Notes under the pieces: generated by a model
Database searches by the model: none
Seen by the model: only the letters and a program-made list of their open reading frames with translations
What the model was told of the DNA's origin: nothing
Made by a program: the position numbers and the translations under genes
Part shown: piece by piece, positions 1 through 8,558 of the stretch
Position numbering within the stretch: position 1 is the first letter of the stretch
How the letters are laid out: every line of letters starts with the position of its first letter
NCBI RefSeq assembly: GCF_022808175.1
Contig: NZ_JALGBX010000015.1
Coordinates: forward strand, 100,428-164,427
Reading direction: 5' to 3'
Source: Streptomyces sp. AP-93
GTDB lineage: Bacteria; Actinomycetota; Actinomycetes; Streptomycetales; Streptomycetaceae
DNA length: 64,000 nt

Positions 1-15
1 CATCGTCCGTGCTGT

Positions 16-45
16 GAGTGCCCGGCGCATGAACGCCGGGCGCTC
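16..45. terminator. stem-loop downstream of rpsB
   Basis: An 8-bp perfect stem GCCCGGCG/CGCCGGGC (20-27 with 34-41) closes a CATGAA loop and can be extended by four more pairs with one G-T. It sits right after the rpsB stop. In Streptomyces tsf normally follows rpsB and would lie just outside the left edge, so this could be either a terminator or a partial attenuator that lowers tsf relative to rpsB. No T-run follows. Confidence 0.6.
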
Positions 46-53
46 TCAGTGGG

Positions 54-980
54 TCAGGCCTGCTCGGCGTCGGCGGCCGGAGCCTCGACGACGGCCTCGG
101 CGACAACCTCGGCCTCGGCGGCCGGAGCAGCCTCAGCCTCGGCCTCGACGGCGGGGGTCTCGACAGCGGCCTCGGCCGGAGCCTCAGCGTCGTCGGCCTT
201 CTTCTCACCCTCGAGCAGGTCGCGCTCCCACTCGGCGAGCGGCTCGGCAGCGGCCTTCTCGCCCGGCTTCGAGTCGCCAGTGGCGGCACCGGAACGGGCG
301 ATGAGGCCCTCGGCGACGGCGTCGGCGATCACGCGGGTGAGCAGGGTGACGGAGCGGATCGCGTCGTCGTTGCCCGGGATCTTGTAGTCGACCTCGTCGG
401 GGTCGCAGTTGGTGTCGAGGATCGCGACGACCGGGATGTGGAGCTTGCGCGCCTCACCGACGGCGATGTGCTCCTTCTTGGTGTCGACGATCCAGACGGC
501 GCTGGGGACCTTCGACATCTCGCGGATACCACCGAGGGTCTTCTCCAGCTTGATCTTCTCGCGAGAGAGGACCAGGAGCTCCTTCTTGGTGAGACCCGAG
601 GCGGCGACGTCCTCGAAGTCGATCGCCTCAAGCTCCTTCAGACGCTGAAGGCGCTTGTAGACGGTGGAGAAGTTGGTGAGCATGCCACCCAGCCACCGCT
701 GGTTGACGTAGGGCATACCAACGCGCGTCGCCTGCTCGGCGATGGCCTCCTGGGCCTGCTTCTTGGTACCGACGAACATGATGGAACCGCCGTGGGCGAC
801 GGTCTCCTTCACGAACTCGTAGGCGCGGTCGATGTACGACAGCGACTGCAGCAGGTCGATGATGTAGATGCCGTTGCGCTCCGTGAAGATGAAGCGCTTC
901 ATCTTCGGGTTCCAGCGGCGGGTCTGGTGACCGAAGTGGACGCCGCTTTCCAGCAGCTCCCGCATCGTTACGACGGCCAT
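54..980 (-). CDS. rpsB: 30S ribosomal protein S2
   Basis: The protein has 308 residues and starts MAVVTMRELL. The S2 family fold covers about residues 1-230, including the LLESGVHFGHQTRRWNPKMK box and the GTKKQAQ segment. S2 binds late to the small subunit platform and is needed for S1 recruitment. The C-terminal 70 residues are Ala/Glu-rich and acidic, a tail usual in actinobacteria. The ATG at 980 was chosen because AAGGAG lies 6 nt upstream on the minus strand. A second ATG two codons earlier overlaps that ribosome site and is unlikely. Long readthrough frames upstream are GC-bias artefacts. Confidence 0.97.
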   Translation of the reverse strand: MAVVTMRELLESGVHFGHQTRRWNPKMKRFIFTERNGIYIIDLLQSLSYIDRAYEFVKETVAHGGSIMFVGTKKQAQEAIAEQATRVGMPYVNQRWLGGMLTNFSTVYKRLQRLKELEAIDFEDVAASGLTKKELLVLSREKIKLEKTLGGIREMSKVPSAVWIVDTKKEHIAVGEARKLHIPVVAILDTNCDPDEVDYKIPGNDDAIRSVTLLTRVIADAVAEGLIARSGAATGDSKPGEKAAAEPLAEWERDLLEGEKKADDAEAPAEAAVETPAVEAEAEAAPAAEAEVVAEAVVEAPAADAEQA

Positions 981-1233
981 GGCCATCTCCTTGTTTTCTC
1001 GGTTTGGTTCCTGACGCCCCTGTCGCGCCCTGCCCCCGCAGAGGGGACCGAGAGACGCTGTCACCTGGCCCTGAGGGGCCGGTGCTGGGGCGTGCGAAGT
1101 CGACCCGGTGACCCGGATCGCCACAAGAAGTGTACGGGACCCGGTGGTATGCCGGATGACGCGGTTGTCCACAGCGCCCCGGCCGTCCACAGGGCCGGGC
1201 GGAGCCGGCACCCGGATTGGGACCCTTCACCTC

Positions 1234-1782
1234 ATGACGAAGCTGCTGCTCACCGTGCTCATGGCCCTGGGCCTCGCCCTGAGCCCCGCTCCACCGACAC
1301 CGGGACCGGCGGGGCCGCCAGGGTCTGCGCCATCGCGTGCTCCGGGCGCCGCGGGGGCCCCGGGCGGACGCCCGCTCCCGTCCCCCCTGACCGTGGTCCG
1401 CTGGTGGGACCCGCCCCCGACCCCGTACGCGGCGGGCCACCGCGGGGTGGACCTGGCGGCCCCGGTGGGCGCGGAGCTCCGCGCGGTCGGTCCGGGCCGG
1501 GTCCACTACGCCGGACCGGTCGCGGGCCGCGGGGTCCTCTCGCTGACCCTCCCGAACGGCCTGCGCACGACGTACGAACCGGTCCGCCCCCTGGTGGTGC
1601 AGGGCGCCGAGGTCACGACGGGCCAGGTGGTGGCCCTCCTCACGGACGGCCCCCACTGCCCCCGCTCCTGCCTCCACTGGGGCCTCCTGCACGCGGAGAC
1701 CTACCTCAACCCCCTGGCGCTCCTCCCGCGCCCGACGCCCCGCCTGCTCCCCCTGACCGCTCTTCAGCCGTCCGGCGCGTGA
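1234..1782 (+). CDS. secreted M23-family (LytM-like) peptidase domain protein
   Basis: The protein has 182 residues. Residues 1-20 form a signal peptide (MTKLLLTVLMALGLALS), followed by a Pro/Gly/Ala-rich linker to about 55 and a single M23 barrel to the C-terminus. M23 enzymes cut glycine-containing or cross-link bonds in peptidoglycan and use one Zn held by HxxxD plus the second His of HxH. HRGVD is present, but the HxH position reads SCLHWG: the metal-binding His is kept and the first His is replaced by Cys. Activity is therefore uncertain and a regulatory LytM role is possible. It is transcribed divergently from rpsB and converges on the TetR gene 9 nt away. An in-frame upstream start at 1108 is rejected because it would bury the signal peptide. 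Confidence 0.85.
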   Translation: MTKLLLTVLMALGLALSPAPPTPGPAGPPGSAPSRAPGAAGAPGGRPLPSPLTVVRWWDPPPTPYAAGHRGVDLAAPVGAELRAVGPGRVHYAGPVAGRGVLSLTLPNGLRTTYEPVRPLVVQGAEVTTGQVVALLTDGPHCPRSCLHWGLLHAETYLNPLALLPRPTPRLLPLTALQPSGA

Positions 1783-1791
1783 GGACGCAGC

Positions 1792-2373
1792 TCAGCCCCC
1801 GACGCCCCGCAGGGCCATGGCGACCGCCGCGTCCGTGACCACGACGGGGTCTTCCCCGGCGCCGGCCTCGATCCGCCGGACTGCGGCGTCCACCACACCC
1901 TGGAGCAGCATCGCGGCCAGCCTCGGCTCCGCCTGCCCCAGCGCGGCCAGCGCCTCCACGATCATCGCGATCAGGCTCCCGTGCGCCGCGCGGATCTTCT
2001 CGCGCGCCCCGGCGTCCAGCTCGCTCGCCGAGATCGCCACCACCGCCCGGTGCCGCTTGTCCCCCACCAGCCCCAGCTGGCAGCGCACGTACGCCTCGAT
2101 CTTCGCCTCCGGCGCTTGCGCCTCGGACATCGCCGCCTCGATCTCGGCCGCCCACACGGGGAAGTCCACCGCGCACAGCTCTTCGACGACGGCCGCGCGG
2201 GACCGGAAGTACTCGTATACGGAGGACCGGGCGAGGCCGGTCCTCTCGGCGAGGGCGGGGAAGGTCAGCGCTTCCGTCCCCCCTTCGGACAGCAGGGAAC
2301 GCGCGGCGTCCAACAGGGCGCCGCGCTGCATCGACCGGTGCTCGGCCACGGAGGCCGCTCGAATCCTGGGCAC
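1792..2373 (-). CDS. TetR/AcrR-family transcriptional regulator
   Basis: The protein has 193 residues with a GTG start. The N-terminal helix-turn-helix is about residues 15-60 and ends in the typical LARSSVYEYFRSRAAVVEEL recognition-helix segment. The C-terminal two thirds are alpha-helical, as in the ligand-binding and dimerisation domain of TetR proteins. The ligand cannot be read from sequence. It follows whiG on the same strand with a 74-nt gap and converges on the M23 gene. No obvious divergent target gene lies next to it, so its operator may be elsewhere or in front of itself. Confidence 0.9.
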   Translation of the reverse strand: MPRIRAASVAEHRSMQRGALLDAARSLLSEGGTEALTFPALAERTGLARSSVYEYFRSRAAVVEELCAVDFPVWAAEIEAAMSEAQAPEAKIEAYVRCQLGLVGDKRHRAVVAISASELDAGAREKIRAAHGSLIAMIVEALAALGQAEPRLAAMLLQGVVDAAVRRIEAGAGEDPVVVTDAAVAMALRGVGG

Positions 2374-2447
2374 GCGTCCACTCTACGGATGTACCGCAAG
2401 GCCGTCGCACGCTCTCGGCCGCCGCCCTGGTGCCCCGGGGCCCCGGT

Positions 2448-3281
2448 TCAGCGCCCGACGTCCGCCAGCTTCGCGCGCAGCTGCAGGACCGACTTGGTGT
2501 GGATCTGGCTGACGCGGCTCTCGGTGACCCCGAGGACATTGCCGATCTCGGCGAGCGTGAGGCCCTCGTAGTAGTAGAGGGTCACCACCGTCTTCTCCCG
2601 CTCGGGCAGCGTGTTGATGGCCCGCGCCAGCAGCCGCCGCAACTCCCGGTCCTCCGCGACCTCCACCGGGTTGTCCGCGGCGGTGTCCTCCAGGGTGTCC
2701 ATCAGCGAGAGGCGGTCCCCCTCCCCGCCCACGTGCAGCAGCTCTTCCAGGGCGACCACGTTGGCCAGCGACAACTGGCTGAAAACGGCGTGCAGATCCT
2801 CCACGCCGATGCCCATTTCGCCGGCGACCTCGTGCTCGGTCGGGGTGCGCCGCAGCTGAGCCTCCAGCGTGGCGTAGGCCCGTTCCACGGCGCGCGCCTT
2901 CTGCCGCACCGAGCGGGGGATCCAGTCCAGCGCCCGCAACTCGTCGATCATCGCGCCGCGGATGCGGGTGATCGCGTACGTCTCGAACTTGATGGACCGT
3001 TCGATGTCGAACTTCTCGATGGCATCGATCAGTCCGAAGACTCCGGAGGAGACGAAATCGGCCTGTTCCACATTGGGCGGCAGACCGACGCTGACCCGGC
3101 CCGCCACGTACTTCACGAGGGGCGAGTAGTGCAGGATCAGCTGCTCCCGCAGCCGCTCGTCACCCGAGTCCTTGTACGAGCGCCACAGCACCTCCAGGGA
3201 CGAGGGCGCGGTGGACCGCTCGCTGCTGCGCGCAGCGGGGGGCACCGCAGCGCGGTCGGACCCTGAGGTGTGCTGGGGCAT
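2448..3281 (-). CDS. whiG: RNA polymerase sigma factor WhiG (sporulation)
   Basis: The protein has 277 residues and belongs to the sigma-28/FliA group. Region 2 (about 40-115, with EQADFVSSGVFGLIDAIEKF) binds core polymerase and the -10 element. Region 3 contains MIDELRALDWIPRSVRQKAR. Region 4 (about 220-272) ends in the helix-turn-helix LAEIGNVLGVTESRVSQIHT. WhiG commits aerial hyphae to sporulation by directing whiH, whiI and, with BldD/c-di-GMP, the RsiG switch. A good AAGG site lies 6 nt before the ATG. The 239 nt upstream hold no gene and presumably carry the promoter. In S. coelicolor, as I recall, an inserted island separates whiG from dprA; here they are adjacent. Confidence 0.97.
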   Translation of the reverse strand: MPQHTSGSDRAAVPPAARSSERSTAPSSLEVLWRSYKDSGDERLREQLILHYSPLVKYVAGRVSVGLPPNVEQADFVSSGVFGLIDAIEKFDIERSIKFETYAITRIRGAMIDELRALDWIPRSVRQKARAVERAYATLEAQLRRTPTEHEVAGEMGIGVEDLHAVFSQLSLANVVALEELLHVGGEGDRLSLMDTLEDTAADNPVEVAEDRELRRLLARAINTLPEREKTVVTLYYYEGLTLAEIGNVLGVTESRVSQIHTKSVLQLRAKLADVGR

Positions 3282-3520
3282 GCTTCGCCTTTGCCGGAGC
3301 CGGATTCCTTGGGAGCGTAGCGTGACGGAAGTGTCGCGGTGCGCGAAGAGTACGGGATCGCGCGGGCCCGGAAGGGCGCCCCGACTCGCGCGGGCGACCC
3401 GGGACCGGCGCCTGGCGCACGGTCCCGGCGGGTGCCACCGGGAAGACCGCGTCTCTCATCGCCTTCACTCTTTCACCGGAACGCCCCAGGTCAACGACCG
3501 CCTCGCCGGGCGACTGTGCT

Positions 3521-4735
3521 TTATGCGCCTCCTCTCGGCCGCTTCGGGGTCAACTGCCAGCCGTCGCCCTGCCGTTCGACGAACCCCAGAGAGTGAAGTT
3601 CGTACAGTCTGCCGATGACTTCATCGGTTCCGGTGCCCGCCGCGAGGGCCAGTTCCTCCAGGTCCGCGAGGCGCCCCGCCGGGAGGGCGTCGAGTACCCG
3701 GACCGCTTCGGGACCCAGCAGGTCCCGGGCGATCACGGGGCCCCGCCGCTCGGGGGCCAGTTCTCCCATCCCTCCGACCAGCTCGATGACCTCCGCCGCA
3801 TCCGTGACCAGCGAGGCCTCACCGCGCAGCAGTTCGTGCACGCCGGCCGAGAGCCCGCTGGTGGCCGGGCCCGGGATGCCCATGGTGATCCTCCCCAGCG
3901 CCTGGGCCCGCCGGGCGGTGACCAGGGACCCGCTGCGGTGGGCCGCCTCCACGACGACCGTGCCCCGGGTCAGGGCGGCGATGACGCGGTTGCGCAGGAC
4001 GAAACGGCTCGGCGTGGGGTGGCTGCCGGGCGGCAGCTCTCCGAGGAGCAGCCCCTGAGCGGAGATCCGGCCGAGCAGTCCGGCGTGGCCGCGCGGGTAG
4101 GGCACGTCCACCCCGCAGGCCAGCACGGCGGCCGTCGCTCCGCCGGCGGCGAGGGCCCCGCGGTGGGCGGCGCCGTCGATCCCGTAGGCGGCGCCCGAGA
4201 CCACCACCCAACCGCGCTCGGCGAGTTCACCGGCCAGGCTCTGGGCCATGTGTGCCCCGTACGGGGTGCACGCGCGGGCTCCGACAACCGCCACGGAGCG
4301 CAGGGCCCAGGCCCGCAGGCTCGGCCTGCCCCGCACCCACAGCCCGACGGGCCGGGCGTCACCGAGGTCGTCCAGCTGACTCGGCCACTCCGCCGACCCG
4401 GGGCAGACGAACCGGCCCCCGGTCTCGGCGGCGACCGCCAGGTCCCGCCGGGGGTCGGCCGACACGGCCCGGCTGCGGTATCCGGCGAGCCGCTCGCCGC
4501 CGACCCCGGTCAGCGCCCCGGGCTCCGGCGCGGGCCCGGTCAGCAGCCGTATCAGCCCGACCGCCCCGTACGCCCGCAACCAGCGCCCGCCGTGCTCCTC
4601 CCCGGGCTCCAGGACCCGGGTGAGCGCGGCCCGCGCGAGCACCTCACCCGCGGGCTCCGCCTCCGCCTCCGTCTCCGGGCCGGATGCCGGGCTGCGTCCC
4701 GGGCCGGGTCCCGGGGCCGGCGCCGCGGCGGTCAT
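3521..4735 (-). CDS. dprA: DNA-processing protein DprA (Smf)
   Basis: The protein has 404 residues. The central Rossmann-like DprA domain (about 110-320) carries SVAVVGARACTPYG, GIDGAAHRGALAAGG, AVLACGVDVPYP and RFVLRNRVIAAL. A C-terminal winged-helix-like domain covers about 330-400. In competent bacteria DprA loads RecA on incoming single-stranded DNA. In Streptomyces its role is unclear. The N-terminal 40 residues are a low-complexity Pro/Glu-rich extension. The ATG overlaps the comM stop in ATGA, indicating translational coupling in a yraN-comM-dprA operon. Confidence 0.96.
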   Translation of the reverse strand: MTAAAPAPGPGPGRSPASGPETEAEAEPAGEVLARAALTRVLEPGEEHGGRWLRAYGAVGLIRLLTGPAPEPGALTGVGGERLAGYRSRAVSADPRRDLAVAAETGGRFVCPGSAEWPSQLDDLGDARPVGLWVRGRPSLRAWALRSVAVVGARACTPYGAHMAQSLAGELAERGWVVVSGAAYGIDGAAHRGALAAGGATAAVLACGVDVPYPRGHAGLLGRISAQGLLLGELPPGSHPTPSRFVLRNRVIAALTRGTVVVEAAHRSGSLVTARRAQALGRITMGIPGPATSGLSAGVHELLRGEASLVTDAAEVIELVGGMGELAPERRGPVIARDLLGPEAVRVLDALPAGRLADLEELALAAGTGTDEVIGRLYELHSLGFVERQGDGWQLTPKRPRGGA

Positions 4736-6354
4736 GAGGCGGCGTCCAGGTGCGCCGTGGCTCCGCGGGCGATTCCGGTGCGCAGCTCGAGGGCGACCGC
4801 CACGTCCAGGGCGTCCGGGCGGTCCCGGCTCCGCAGGTCGGCCACCGTCCAGGCGACCCGGAGCACCCGGTCGAGCCCCCGCGCGGTCAGCAGGCCGCGC
4901 TCCAGGTCCCGCTCGGCCTGGGCCAGCGCTCCCGGGGCGGCCGGCCAGCGGGTCCGCAGCTCGTGGCCCGGGACCTCCGCGTTGAGCCGCCAGGGCGTGC
5001 CGTCGAGCCGGGCCGCCGCCCGGTCGCGGGCCTCCCGGACCCGCGCGGCCACCACCGCCGTGGCTTCGCCGCGGCCCCCGCGTCCCAGCAGATCGGAGCG
5101 GGTGACCGGCTCGACCTCCACGCGCAGGTCCACCCGGTCCAGCAGCGGGCCCGAGAGCCGGGCCTGGTAGCGGCGGATCACCGAGGCCGGGCAGTCGCAG
5201 CCGGTCCCGTGCAGGGTGTGCCGCCCGCAGGGACAGGGGTTGGCGGCCAGCACCATCAGGAACCGGGCCGGCAGGCGTACCACTCCGGCGGCGCGGGCGA
5301 TGACCACGTGTCCCGCTTCGAGGGGCTGCCTCAGGGCGTCCAGGGCCTTGGTGCTGAACTCCGCGGCTTCGTCGAGGAACAGCACCCCCCTGTGGGCCAG
5401 GGACACCGCTCCGGGCCTGGCCACACCGGCTCCGCCCCCGACGAGGGACTGCATGGTCGCCGAGTGGTGCGGGGCGCAGTACGGGGGCCGGGCGACGAGC
5501 GGTTCGCCCGGGGGCAGGATTCCCGCGACCGAGTGGACGGCCGTGACCTCCAGGGAGTCCTGTCGGGTGAGCGGGGGCATGATCCAGGGGATCCGCTCGG
5601 CCATCATCGTCTTGCCCGCGCCCGGCGGTCCGCTCAGGAAGAGGTGGTGGCCCCCGGCGGCCGCCACCTCCAGGGCCCGGCGTGCCGCGTACTGTCCGGC
5701 GACGTCGGCGAGCTCGGGGAAGTCCCTCCCGTCGCCGTCGCGGGCCACCCCCGTGCCGAGTCCGGCGCCGGGGACGACCAGCCCGGCGAGCATCGGGTCC
5801 GGGCGCCCGGACGGATCCGGTGGATCCTCCTCGGGGACCTCCCCCTCGGTGAGCACCGCGATCAGTTGCCGCAGGCTGCGTACGCCGAGCACCGAGACGT
5901 CCGGGACGAGCATGGCCTCGGCCGCGCACTGCTGCGGGACCACGACCTGCCGGTATCCGGCCTCGGCGGCGGCGAGCACCGCCGGCAGGATCCCGCGGAC
6001 GGGACGCACCCGGCCGTCCAGCCCCAGCTCCCCGATGAGGACGAGATCGGCGATCGCCTTCGGGTCGACCACTTCGGCGGCGCCCAGCACGGCGGCCGCA
6101 ACGGCCAAATCGAAGCCGGCACCGCTCTTCGGGACCGACGCCGGGCTGAGGCCGACGGTGAGCTTCTTCTGCGGCCAGGCGGCGCCCGAGTTCACCACGG
6201 CCGCCCTGACCCGGTCCCGGCTCTCGACCAGGGTCTTGTCGGGCAGCCCCACCAGGGAGAAGGTGGCGACCCCGGGCTCCAGGTCGGCCTGGACCTCCAC
6301 CACCACGCCGTCGACACCCACGAGGGCGACCGAGCAGGCCCGCGCGAACCCCAT
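4732..6354 (-). CDS. YifB/ComM family AAA+ (Mg chelatase-like) ATPase
   Basis: The protein has 540 residues. An N-terminal Lon-protease-like fold covers about 1-190. It is followed by the AAA+ module with Walker A SGPPGAGKTMMAERIP, Walker B GVLFLDEAAEF and sensor ANPCPCG with its CPCG/CDCP cysteine cluster, then a C-terminal Mg-chelatase subdomain. The ComM family is a hexameric helicase promoting branch migration during recombination of acquired DNA. The start ATG overlaps the stop of yraN by one base (TGATG) and the stop overlaps dprA, so the three genes are translationally coupled. Confidence 0.95.
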   Translation of the reverse strand: MGFARACSVALVGVDGVVVEVQADLEPGVATFSLVGLPDKTLVESRDRVRAAVVNSGAAWPQKKLTVGLSPASVPKSGAGFDLAVAAAVLGAAEVVDPKAIADLVLIGELGLDGRVRPVRGILPAVLAAAEAGYRQVVVPQQCAAEAMLVPDVSVLGVRSLRQLIAVLTEGEVPEEDPPDPSGRPDPMLAGLVVPGAGLGTGVARDGDGRDFPELADVAGQYAARRALEVAAAGGHHLFLSGPPGAGKTMMAERIPWIMPPLTRQDSLEVTAVHSVAGILPPGEPLVARPPYCAPHHSATMQSLVGGGAGVARPGAVSLAHRGVLFLDEAAEFSTKALDALRQPLEAGHVVIARAAGVVRLPARFLMVLAANPCPCGRHTLHGTGCDCPASVIRRYQARLSGPLLDRVDLRVEVEPVTRSDLLGRGGRGEATAVVAARVREARDRAAARLDGTPWRLNAEVPGHELRTRWPAAPGALAQAERDLERGLLTARGLDRVLRVAWTVADLRSRDRPDALDVAVALELRTGIARGATAHLDAAS

Positions 6355-6725
6355 CAGGCCGCCCCCCTGACGTGCTCCACCACGGGCCCGCCGCGCCGCG
6401 GCAGGAGGACCCCGACGAGATCGATGCGCACCCCGCCCGGGGGTGGTCCCCCGTGGTCGGCCAGCCAACGCCCGGCGAGCCTGCGCAAGCGCTCGGCCTT
6501 GGCGGGCCGCAGCGCGGCCATGGGATGTTCGAACTCCCCCGCCCGCCGGGTCTTGACCTCGCACACGACGAGGGCGTCCCCGTCCCGGGCGACGATGTCG
6601 ATCTCCCCGCCGCGGCACCGCCAGTTCCGCGCGATCACGGTCATCCCGGCCTCGGTGAGCCGCCGCGTCGCGAGGTCCTCGCCGTACCGCCCCAATGCCT
6701 GCTGTGCCACGCCCTTCGCGTTCAT
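6354..6725 (-). CDS. YraN family (UPF0102) putative endonuclease
   Basis: The protein has 123 residues and spans the whole family length. The PD-(D/E)XK-like core is visible as GEYG-like GRYGEDLATRRL, then RGGEIDIVARDGDALVVCEV followed by KTR; the acidic residues and Lys of the nuclease signature are intact. The molecular role is not established, but the gene is almost always found beside comM/dprA in actinobacteria. It is the first gene of this three-gene operon; a 104-nt gap separates it from the DUF2469 gene upstream. Confidence 0.92.
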   Translation of the reverse strand: MNAKGVAQQALGRYGEDLATRRLTEAGMTVIARNWRCRGGEIDIVARDGDALVVCEVKTRRAGEFEHPMAALRPAKAERLRRLAGRWLADHGGPPPGGVRIDLVGVLLPRRGGPVVEHVRGAA

Positions 6726-6829
6726 CCGGCACCACCTCCGGCACCGACGATCCCGCGTCCCCGCCCACCTAGTGGATCTTGGTGGACAACCGGGGTGATG
6801 TGGACAACCGCGTCACCCCGGCGAGGGAA

Positions 6830-7138
6830 TCAGCTGCCCGGAAGTTCGAGATCGCTCTTGTTGAGCTCCTCGATGTTCACATCCTTGAAGGTCAGCACCC
6901 GCACCTGCTTGACGAACCGAGCCGGTCTGTACATGTCCCAGACCCACGCGTCGGCCATCGAGACCTCGAAAAAGACCTCCCCCTGTACCGAGTGCACCTG
7001 CATCTCGTAGTCGTTGGTGAGGTAGAAACGGCGTTCGGTCTCGATCACATACTTGAACAGCCCGACGACGTCGCGGTACTCGCGATAGAGCTTCAGCTCC
7101 ATCTCGGTCTCGTACTTCTCGAGGTCCTCGGCACTCAT
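6830..7138 (-). CDS. DUF2469 family protein
   Basis: The protein has 102 residues and is recognised as the actinobacterial DUF2469 family, which is strongly conserved (MSAEDLEKYETEMELKLYRE at the N-terminus). It is acidic and aromatic-rich in its second half (FEVSMADAWVWDMYRPARF). No known catalytic motif or membrane segment is seen. Function is unknown. GGGGA lies 7 nt before the ATG. In mycobacteria and streptomycetes it regularly sits between the signal peptidase/RNase HII area and yraN. Confidence 0.93.
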   Translation of the reverse strand: MSAEDLEKYETEMELKLYREYRDVVGLFKYVIETERRFYLTNDYEMQVHSVQGEVFFEVSMADAWVWDMYRPARFVKQVRVLTFKDVNIEELNKSDLELPGS

Positions 7139-7193
7139 GGCATGTTCCCCTTCAGCCGTGCGTCCCCCTATTGTGCGCCAGGCCCGTGCGCCC

Positions 7194-7748
7194 CTAAACG
7201 ATTTCCGGGGCCAGGTTCACGGGCGCACCCGGGGGACCGTCGTCGAGCAGCGTGCGGAGCAGCTCTGCGAGTCTGGTCGGGTACACCGTCTCATGGGCCG
7301 CAAGCAGTTCCTCGGAGGTCCACCACCTGGTGCCCGAGACGCTGCGGCGCTCCAGCTCGGTGAGGCCTCCCAGCACGGTCGCCGTCTGGGTCGTGCGGGC
7401 CAGGAAGTACCACTCGTCCTGCTCCCAGCGGCGCCCGTCGAAGGGGAACGAGCAGTAGCGGTGCCACAGCACCGGCCCCAGTTCCACGTCGGTGATCCCG
7501 GTCTCCTCCGCGAGCTCGCGGAGCGCGGCCTGTTCCCGGGTCTCGGTCCCTTCCAGGCCGCCGCCCGGGGTGAACCACCAGTCGTCCGCCGGGTCTCCCG
7601 GCTCGAAGCCGTGCAGCAGCAGGACCCTGTCCTCGGGGTCCAGCAGGATCACCCGCGCCACCTTGCGCGGCCCTCCCAATCCGCACGGCCCTCCCGGCCC
7701 GCCCGGCCCGGAACCGGCCCCCGGCCCCGCCGTCGCGTCAGCGGACAT
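7194..7748 (-). CDS. NUDIX hydrolase
   Basis: The protein has 184 residues. The first 24 residues are a Gly/Pro-rich leader. The NUDIX box GLEGTETREQAALRELAEET plus GI fits GX5EX7REUXEEXGU with all metal-binding glutamates present (residues about 78-101). The enzyme should hydrolyse a nucleoside diphosphate linked to another group; substrate not predictable. The ATG at 7748 has AGGAG 7 nt upstream and overlaps the end of sipZ by 11 nt, so it is translated from the sipZ transcript. Confidence 0.92.
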   Translation of the reverse strand: MSADATAGPGAGSGPGGPGGPCGLGGPRKVARVILLDPEDRVLLLHGFEPGDPADDWWFTPGGGLEGTETREQAALRELAEETGITDVELGPVLWHRYCSFPFDGRRWEQDEWYFLARTTQTATVLGGLTELERRSVSGTRWWTSEELLAAHETVYPTRLAELLRTLLDDGPPGAPVNLAPEIV

Positions 7749-8514
7749 CGGCCCGCTCCTGCCTCCGCCCGCGCCCGAGAACCCGTACGACCGGCCCGTA
7801 CGCCGCTCCGAGCACCACCAGGGCGGCTCCGGCCACCACCGCGGTCACCTGGAGCAGCAGCGGCCCGGGCGTCGAGGCCCCGCCCGGCAGGGCGGCGTAG
7901 GCCCGGGGCCGCTCCAGCATCGACATGTCGGGCCACGCGAGGGCGTCGACGCGGCCGGTCACCGCCGAGCGGGCCACCGTCCCCTGCCCGGCCTCCGCCA
8001 GGTGTGCCCGGGAGTCCAGCGAGGCTCCGCGCCGGTCGCCGAGCAGGAAAAGGTTGCCCTCCGGCACCGTCACCTCGAACGGCGTCCGGGAGGCGGACCC
8101 GCCCGGGGCGCCCGCCACGTCGAGCTTCTCCTCTTCGATGTACGGCTCGTCCAGCGCCTTGCCGTTGACGGTGAGCCGGCCGCCGTCACCGCAGCACTTG
8201 ACCGTGTCCCCGCCGACGCCGACGACCCGCTTGACCATCGGCGAATCGCTCCACTGCCCGTCCTTGAAGATCACCACGTCCCCGCGGCGCACGTCCTCCC
8301 CGGCGATGCGCTGCGCCAGCACCCGGTCTCCGGGCTTCACGGTGGGCACCATCGAGTCGGTCGGCACCGTGTACGGCTGGTACACGACGGCTCCCCACAC
8401 GAACCCGCCCAGGAAGAGCACAAAGCCGATGGCCACGGCGACTCCCGACAACATGCTGCCGAGAGCACCGCGGCCATCGCCGTCACCTGCTCGTATTGCT
8501 TGTGTTCCGCCCAT
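7738..8514 (-). CDS. sipZ: type I signal peptidase (SipZ-like)
   Basis: The protein has 258 residues. It has an N-terminal membrane segment (about 24-44), the catalytic Ser in VPTDSM (Ser54) and the general-base Lys in PMVKRVVGVGGD (Lys95). A second hydrophobic segment near the C-terminus (about 220-242) is an extra anchor. The S26 enzyme removes Sec/Tat signal peptides on the outer face of the membrane. The ATG at 8514 is preceded by GGGGG; a GTG five codons upstream is an alternative. From memory, S. lividans sipZ is the first gene of its own operon with unrelated genes, which fits the overlapping NUDIX gene here. Confidence 0.9.
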   Translation of the reverse strand: MGGTQAIRAGDGDGRGALGSMLSGVAVAIGFVLFLGGFVWGAVVYQPYTVPTDSMVPTVKPGDRVLAQRIAGEDVRRGDVVIFKDGQWSDSPMVKRVVGVGGDTVKCCGDGGRLTVNGKALDEPYIEEEKLDVAGAPGGSASRTPFEVTVPEGNLFLLGDRRGASLDSRAHLAEAGQGTVARSAVTGRVDALAWPDMSMLERPRAYAALPGGASTPGPLLLQVTAVVAGAALVVLGAAYGPVVRVLGRGRRQERADVR

Positions 8515-8558
8515 TGCAAGCGCCCCCACACTCGGAGATCGTCGACCTGGGCGGCACC

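Noticed and set aside
438..1838. Long open frame antisense to rpsB
   Set aside because: GC-rich third positions leave open frames on the opposite strand; the translation is low-complexity and rpsB is unmistakable.
4750..6798. 682-codon open frame antisense to comM
   Set aside because: Shadow of comM/yraN; no recognisable domain and no ribosome site.
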